From assembly GCA_964648005.1 (NCBI GenBank), contig CAZYKR010000166.1:1-9761 (forward strand): a DNA stretch of 9,761 nucleotides. The letters are read 5' to 3'. Each line of letters starts with the position of its first letter. The first letter of the stretch is position 1. Source of the stretch: JAGQTE01 sp964648005. GTDB taxonomy: Bacteria > Actinomycetota > Acidimicrobiia > Acidimicrobiales > Acidimicrobilacustridaceae. The notes below the pieces were generated by a model. It saw only the letters and a list, made by a program, of their open reading frames with translations, was not told the origin of the DNA and made no database searches. Made by a program: the position numbers and the translations under genes. Shown one piece after another: positions 6,848 through 9,761 of this stretch.

Positions 6848-7543
6848 TCAGCCGACGTCGCTGGGCGACGCGCACGCCGACATCTTGTTGATGTCGGCGA
6901 AGCGATCGAGCGCATTGGTGATCTGGCGCCCGTCGCGCTCGGACTGGTCGACGTAGAACCGGGCGTCGATGTCACCCGCCGCCAGCCGTTCGGCGTAGTC
7001 CCGACGGTTCGCCAGGTACCGGCGCCAGTCGTCGAGCCACTCGGTCACCATCTGCTGCTCGGGCTGGGTCGTCGGCACCAGCGTCGCCAACTCGTCGACC
7101 ATCGCCTCGAGCCGGTCGGTCGAGGCATCGACCTGTGCCGCCCGCTCGACAGGGTCGGTGGCGTCCAGCGAGCGGGGGAGCGCCGCCAGTTCGCTCGCAG
7201 CGGCCGCGCACACGGGCTCGGCTGCCGTCGGGAATGCCGTGTCGTCCATCCGTCCGGGCACGTCCTGGGGCGCGAGGAAGGCGTAGGCCCACAGGCCCGC
7301 CATCGCAACCATCAGCGCCGCGGCGCCCCACACACCCCATCGGCGCCGCGTCACGGCGTCGTGCTCGCCATCGGGCCGAGGCTCGCGGTCGTCGGCACCG
7401 ACGCCGTCGGAGACATCGTTGCTCGGGCGGGAGGTCGCGTCGGGCACGGATGCCACTGTGGCCGACGGCGCAGGCGCGCTGCCAGACGGGTCCGGACGGA
7501 CCGGGACGAATCGAGGTCGCTCCCGCGTCGGCGCGCCGGACAC
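6848..7543 (-). CDS. Single-pass membrane protein of unknown function
   Basis: I do not recognise a named family. With the GTG start at 7543 the product is 231 residues: a proline-, alanine- and charge-rich, probably disordered N-terminal 60 residues, one membrane span (about 69-91, WGVWGAAALMVAMAGLWAYA following RRR), and an extracytoplasmic C-terminal domain of about 140 residues. The R-R-R before the span predicts N-inside topology. The outer domain has two cysteines (C112 in PVCAAAASELAAL, C224 in MSACASPSDVG) that could form a disulphide, and a helical middle with DRLEAMVDELATLVP and WLDDWRRYLANRRDYAERL. The start is uncertain: in-frame GTGs also lie at 7456, 7447 and 7354. The last gives 168 residues beginning just before the span. 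Third-position GC bias appears to continue upstream of 7354, which favours the longer form. No start has a good ribosome binding site. It is convergent with the Nudix gene (7 bases between stops) and divergent from tyrS. Confidence 0.75.
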   Translation of the reverse strand: MSGAPTRERPRFVPVRPDPSGSAPAPSATVASVPDATSRPSNDVSDGVGADDREPRPDGEHDAVTRRRWGVWGAAALMVAMAGLWAYAFLAPQDVPGRMDDTAFPTAAEPVCAAAASELAALPRSLDATDPVERAAQVDASTDRLEAMVDELATLVPTTQPEQQMVTEWLDDWRRYLANRRDYAERLAAGDIDARFYVDQSERDGRQITNALDRFADINKMSACASPSDVG

Positions 7544-7588
7544 ACTGGTGGGGATCGACCATCGGACCGTCGGCGCGCGTCGCGCGGC

Positions 7589-7598
7589 GGAGAAGGGA
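7589..7598 (+). promoter_or_regulatory. Ribosome binding site of tyrS
   Basis: GGAGAAGGGA, a strong purine-rich Shine-Dalgarno match, ends 8 bases before GTG 7607. It fixes the tyrS start in an upstream reading frame that otherwise stays open for more than a kilobase. The 63-base gap between the divergent starts also holds a CGCGCG-T-CGCGCG inverted repeat (7574-7586) of unknown meaning. I could not pick a convincing promoter there. Confidence 0.75.
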
Positions 7599-7606
7599 CG
7601 CTCGCC

Positions 7607-8872
7607 GTGCCGACCATCCTCGACGACCTCGCCGCGCGCGGTCTCGTCCACGACAGCACCGACCCGACGGTGCTCGCCGAGCGCCTCGAGCAGCCGATCA
7701 CCGTCTACTGCGGCTTCGACCCGACCGCGGACAGCCTGCACATCGGCAGCCTCGTGCCGCTGCTGCTGCTCCGCCGGTTCCAGGAGCACGGACATCACGC
7801 CATCGCCCTAGCGGGAGGTGCCACCGGCATGGTGGGCGACCCGTCCGGGCGCTCCGACGAGCGCAACCTGCTCGACCAGGCGACGCTCGACCACAACCTG
7901 ACCGCCATCCGCGGCCAGCTGTCCGCCTTCTTGGACTTCGCCCGTCCCGGCAACCCCGCCCGGCTGGTCGACAACCGGGACTGGACGGCGCCGGTCTCGA
8001 TCCTCGACTTCCTGCGCGACGTCGGCAAGCACATCACCGTGAACCAGATGCTCGCCAAGGAGTCCGTCCGGGTCCGGGTGCAGAGCGATCAAGGCATCTC
8101 GTTCACCGAGTTCTCCTACATGCTGCTGCAGGCCAACGACTTCCGGTGGTTGTTCGAGCACGAGGGCTGCGAGCTGCAGGTGGGCGGCTCGGACCAGTGG
8201 GGGAACATCACCGCCGGCATCGACTTGATCCACAAGGCGCTGGGCCGGCGCGCCTACGGCGTGACCGTGCCCTTGATCACCCGGTCTGACGGCGCGAAGT
8301 TCGGCAAGACCGCCGCCGGGGCCGTGTGGCTCGACCCGCAGCGTTCATCGCCGTACGAGCTGTACCAGTACTTCGTCAACGTGCCGGATGCCGACGTCGA
8401 ACGGCTCTTGTTGCAGTTGACGCTCCTGCCGGTGGAGGAGGCCGCCGCCATCGCCGAGGCGCACCGACGCGCGCCCGAGCAACGGAGCGCCCAGCGCCGC
8501 CTGGCGATCGAGGTCACGTCACTCGTCCACGGTGCGACCGCGGCGGCTGACGCCGCAGCGGCGTCTGCCGACTTCGCCCGCTCGACGGACTCGCTGGCGC
8601 CGGCCGAGTTGGCGGCCCTTGCAGACGAGATCCCGAGCAGCGAGCTGCCGAGCGATCGTGTGGTGGGTACCGCAGTGGTCGACCTCCTGGTGGAGGTCGG
8701 TCTGGCGACGTCGAAGAGCGACGCCCGTCGCACCATCGAACAGGGTGGGGCCTCGGTCAACGACACCATCGTGACGGCACTGCGGCCACTCGAGCCCGCC
8801 GAGGTCCTGCACGGTCGCTACGTGATGTTGCGTCGCGGCAAGAAGCGTCGTCACCTCATCGTCGTCACCTGA
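7607..8872 (+). CDS. tyrS: Tyrosyl-tRNA synthetase
   Basis: A 421-residue class I aminoacyl-tRNA synthetase that charges tRNA-Tyr with tyrosine in the cytoplasm, normally as a homodimer. The Rossmann catalytic domain carries CGFDPTADSLHIGSLVPL from residue 35, with the HIGH-type motif as HIGS (45-48), and the KMSKS-type loop KFGKT (231-235), both in the form usual for bacterial TyrRS. Between them lie EFSYMLLQANDF and the tyrosine-site block GGSDQWGNI. The C-terminal S4 RNA-binding domain spans about 358-421 (DLLVEVGLATSKSDARRTIEQGG through RRGKKRRHLIVV). The length matches the family (about 420). GTG 7607 is set by its ribosome binding site. No T-box leader is visible upstream; that space is taken by the divergent membrane protein gene. 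The gene is followed by the rRNA promoter region, an arrangement also seen in other actinobacteria. Confidence 0.98.
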   Translation: MPTILDDLAARGLVHDSTDPTVLAERLEQPITVYCGFDPTADSLHIGSLVPLLLLRRFQEHGHHAIALAGGATGMVGDPSGRSDERNLLDQATLDHNLTAIRGQLSAFLDFARPGNPARLVDNRDWTAPVSILDFLRDVGKHITVNQMLAKESVRVRVQSDQGISFTEFSYMLLQANDFRWLFEHEGCELQVGGSDQWGNITAGIDLIHKALGRRAYGVTVPLITRSDGAKFGKTAAGAVWLDPQRSSPYELYQYFVNVPDADVERLLLQLTLLPVEEAAAIAEAHRRAPEQRSAQRRLAIEVTSLVHGATAAADAAAASADFARSTDSLAPAELAALADEIPSSELPSDRVVGTAVVDLLVEVGLATSKSDARRTIEQGGASVNDTIVTALRPLEPAEVLHGRYVMLRRGKKRRHLIVVT

Positions 8873-8899
8873 CGAGCGTGCACGGGTCGGGGCTCCCAG

Positions 8900-8917
8900 G
8901 GCGCCGCGAGCGGCGTC
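8900..8917 (+). terminator. Possible weak terminator hairpin after tyrS
   Basis: A 7-base-pair stem (8900-8906 with 8911-8917, one G-T wobble) closes a 4-base CGAG loop, starting 27 bases after the tyrS stop. No T tract follows, so termination here is only suggested by position and by the rRNA promoters that follow. Confidence 0.35.
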
Positions 8918-8959
8918 GGGGGCTGCGACGAACGTCACAGGAAAACGGACCGTCCTGGT

Positions 8960-8989
8960 TTGGAACTGGCCGAGGCACCTTGGTACATT
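8960..8989 (+). promoter_or_regulatory. Candidate upstream rRNA promoter (P1)
   Basis: A -35-like TTGGAA (8960-8965) and a -10-like TACATT (8984-8989) are 18 bases apart. A TGG directly before the -10 gives it the extended -10 form. Each hexamer matches the housekeeping sigma consensus at 4 of 6 positions. It lies about 410 bases upstream of the 16S gene in a local drop in GC, consistent with the first of tandem rrn promoters. Confidence 0.5.
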
Positions 8990-9042
8990 GGTGAGCCGCC
9001 ACAAACGGAACCCGCACCCCGAACCGGGGATCGGGCGCCGAG

Positions 9043-9072
9043 TTGACCGGGTCACAACCGGGTCGATAGAGT
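9043..9072 (+). promoter_or_regulatory. Candidate main rRNA promoter (P2)
   Basis: TTGACC (9043-9048, 5 of 6 to the -35 consensus) and TAGAGT (9067-9072, 4 of 6 to the -10) are separated by 18 bases. GATAGA two bases earlier is an alternative -10 with a 16-base spacer. The TTGAC plus TAGA-type pair resembles known actinobacterial rRNA promoters. Predicted transcription would start near 9079, leaving a leader of about 320 bases. Confidence 0.6.
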
Positions 9073-9120
9073 GGCCAGCCGCTCAGCTCACGGGTTTCGA
9101 CCCCGAGCCGAGAGCGACGA

Positions 9121-9169
9121 AGCGCCGAGCACCGGCAGCAGCCGACTCGGACAGGCGCTCCTTGAAAAC
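9121..9169 (+). promoter_or_regulatory. boxB-like stem and boxA-like antitermination element
   Basis: CGCTCCTTGAAAAC (9156-9169) resembles the boxA of rRNA leaders, which binds NusB-NusE to prevent premature termination. Its CGCTC start matches the E. coli element and the TTGAAAAC part resembles Bacillus and actinobacterial versions. Just upstream, AGCGCC (9121-9126) can pair with GGCGCT (9154-9159), enclosing an inner CGGC-AGCA-GCCG hairpin (9133-9144), reminiscent of a boxB placed before boxA. The pairing and boxA share bases 9156-9159. Confidence 0.5.
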
Positions 9170-9281
9170 GGAACAGAAGACGATTTATGCCAGTGCGGGC
9201 GTCTGCACGGGTTCGTCCCCTCCAGCCAGTGGGCTCAGGCTCACGGAGGATCGATCGCGTGACAGACGATGTCAATTACCT

Positions 9282-9310
9282 GCATACGCACTCCTAGAGA
9301 GTGCATGTGC
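9282..9310 (+). other. Leader hairpin upstream of 16S rRNA
   Basis: Twelve-base arms (9282-9293 and 9299-9310) pair with one G-T wobble and one C-A mismatch around a 5-base CTAGA loop. This is the longest near-perfect local stem I see in the leader. It has no T tract after it. It probably folds in the pre-rRNA and may be involved in processing or 30S assembly. Confidence 0.5.
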
Positions 9311-9401
9311 CAGTCGGAGAGAGCTTGGCTGCTCTCACCGGCTCTTCGATCGAGGGTCTGTCGACCCGGCCAGATTCCGGCCGGCGAGGCAGTCCGAGAT
9401 C

Positions 9402-9761
<360 letters not shown>

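Larger units (their letters stand above)
8873..9401 (+). other. Gene-free rRNA control and leader region
   Basis: This 529-base stretch between tyrS and the 16S gene holds no credible protein gene or tRNA. It is less GC-rich than the genes around it. In order it contains a possible terminator, two candidate promoters, a stem followed by a boxA-like element, and, from 9282, three or more closely spaced hairpins. These include GAGAGC/GCTCTC (9319-9324 with 9331-9336), GGGTC/GACCC (9354-9358 with 9363-9367) and the overlapping CCGGCC/GGCCGG (9366-9371 with 9379-9384). One arm of the pre-16S processing stem should be in the last part, but its partner is beyond the window. Confidence 0.75.

Noticed and set aside
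6356..7606. Extension of the tyrS frame far upstream (about 417 extra codons)
   Set aside because: The added part is arginine-, serine- and threonine-rich out-of-frame sequence over the Nudix and membrane protein genes. The GTG at 7607 has a strong ribosome binding site and gives the family length.
7544..7606. T-box riboswitch upstream of tyrS
   Set aside because: There is only a short gap before the divergent gene, and no T-box consensus or antiterminator structure was seen.
9259..9286. A third rRNA promoter (GTGACA with TGCATA, 16-base spacing)
   Set aside because: The -35 part is good but the -10 part matches poorly, and it runs into the 9282-9310 hairpin.

Overview
The window is very GC-rich, densely packed, and strongly biased to G or C at third codon positions, as in a high-GC actinobacterium. 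Gene order (argB-argD-argF-argR-argG-argH, then a DNA glycosylase, then tyrS directly upstream of an rRNA locus) fits Actinomycetota. The 16S 5' third and the sequence style of ArgF and of the minus-strand membrane protein make me lean to the class Acidimicrobiia. That placement rests on memory, not on a search.

Positions 1-5559 hold the distal part of an arginine biosynthesis operon on the plus strand. It contains the end of argB (acetylglutamate kinase), then argD (acetylornithine aminotransferase), argF (ornithine carbamoyltransferase), argR (arginine repressor), argG (argininosuccinate synthase) and argH (argininosuccinate lyase). Together they cover the phosphorylation of N-acetylglutamate, transamination to acetylornithine, and the steps from ornithine through citrulline and argininosuccinate to arginine. 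The deacetylation step (argJ or argE) and argC are not in the window and probably lie upstream. ArgR sits inside the operon it is expected to control. Most junctions overlap by a few bases or nearly touch (ATGA at argB/argD, GTGA or a near overlap elsewhere), which implies translational coupling. The exception is a 67-base gap before argG that holds a GC-rich imperfect palindrome.

Positions 5546-6840 continue on the same strand with a 3-methyladenine DNA glycosylase (Mpg/AAG family), which overlaps the end of argH, and a Nudix hydrolase that starts on its stop codon. A gene on the minus strand (about 6848-7543) meets the Nudix gene tail to tail with 7 bases between stops. It encodes a single-pass membrane protein of unknown function. 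Divergent from it is tyrS (7607-8872), tyrosyl-tRNA synthetase.

Positions 8873-9401 contain no gene. They hold the rRNA control region: a possible weak terminator for tyrS, two candidate tandem promoters, a boxA-like antitermination element and several leader hairpins. The 16S rRNA gene begins at about 9402 and is cut by the window end.

This is essentially a housekeeping region. I found no mobile element, CRISPR array, tRNA, or evidence for a new defence or biosynthetic system. The points most worth a second look are the uncharacterised membrane protein, the atypical ArgF signature, the argR-argG palindrome and the rRNA leader.
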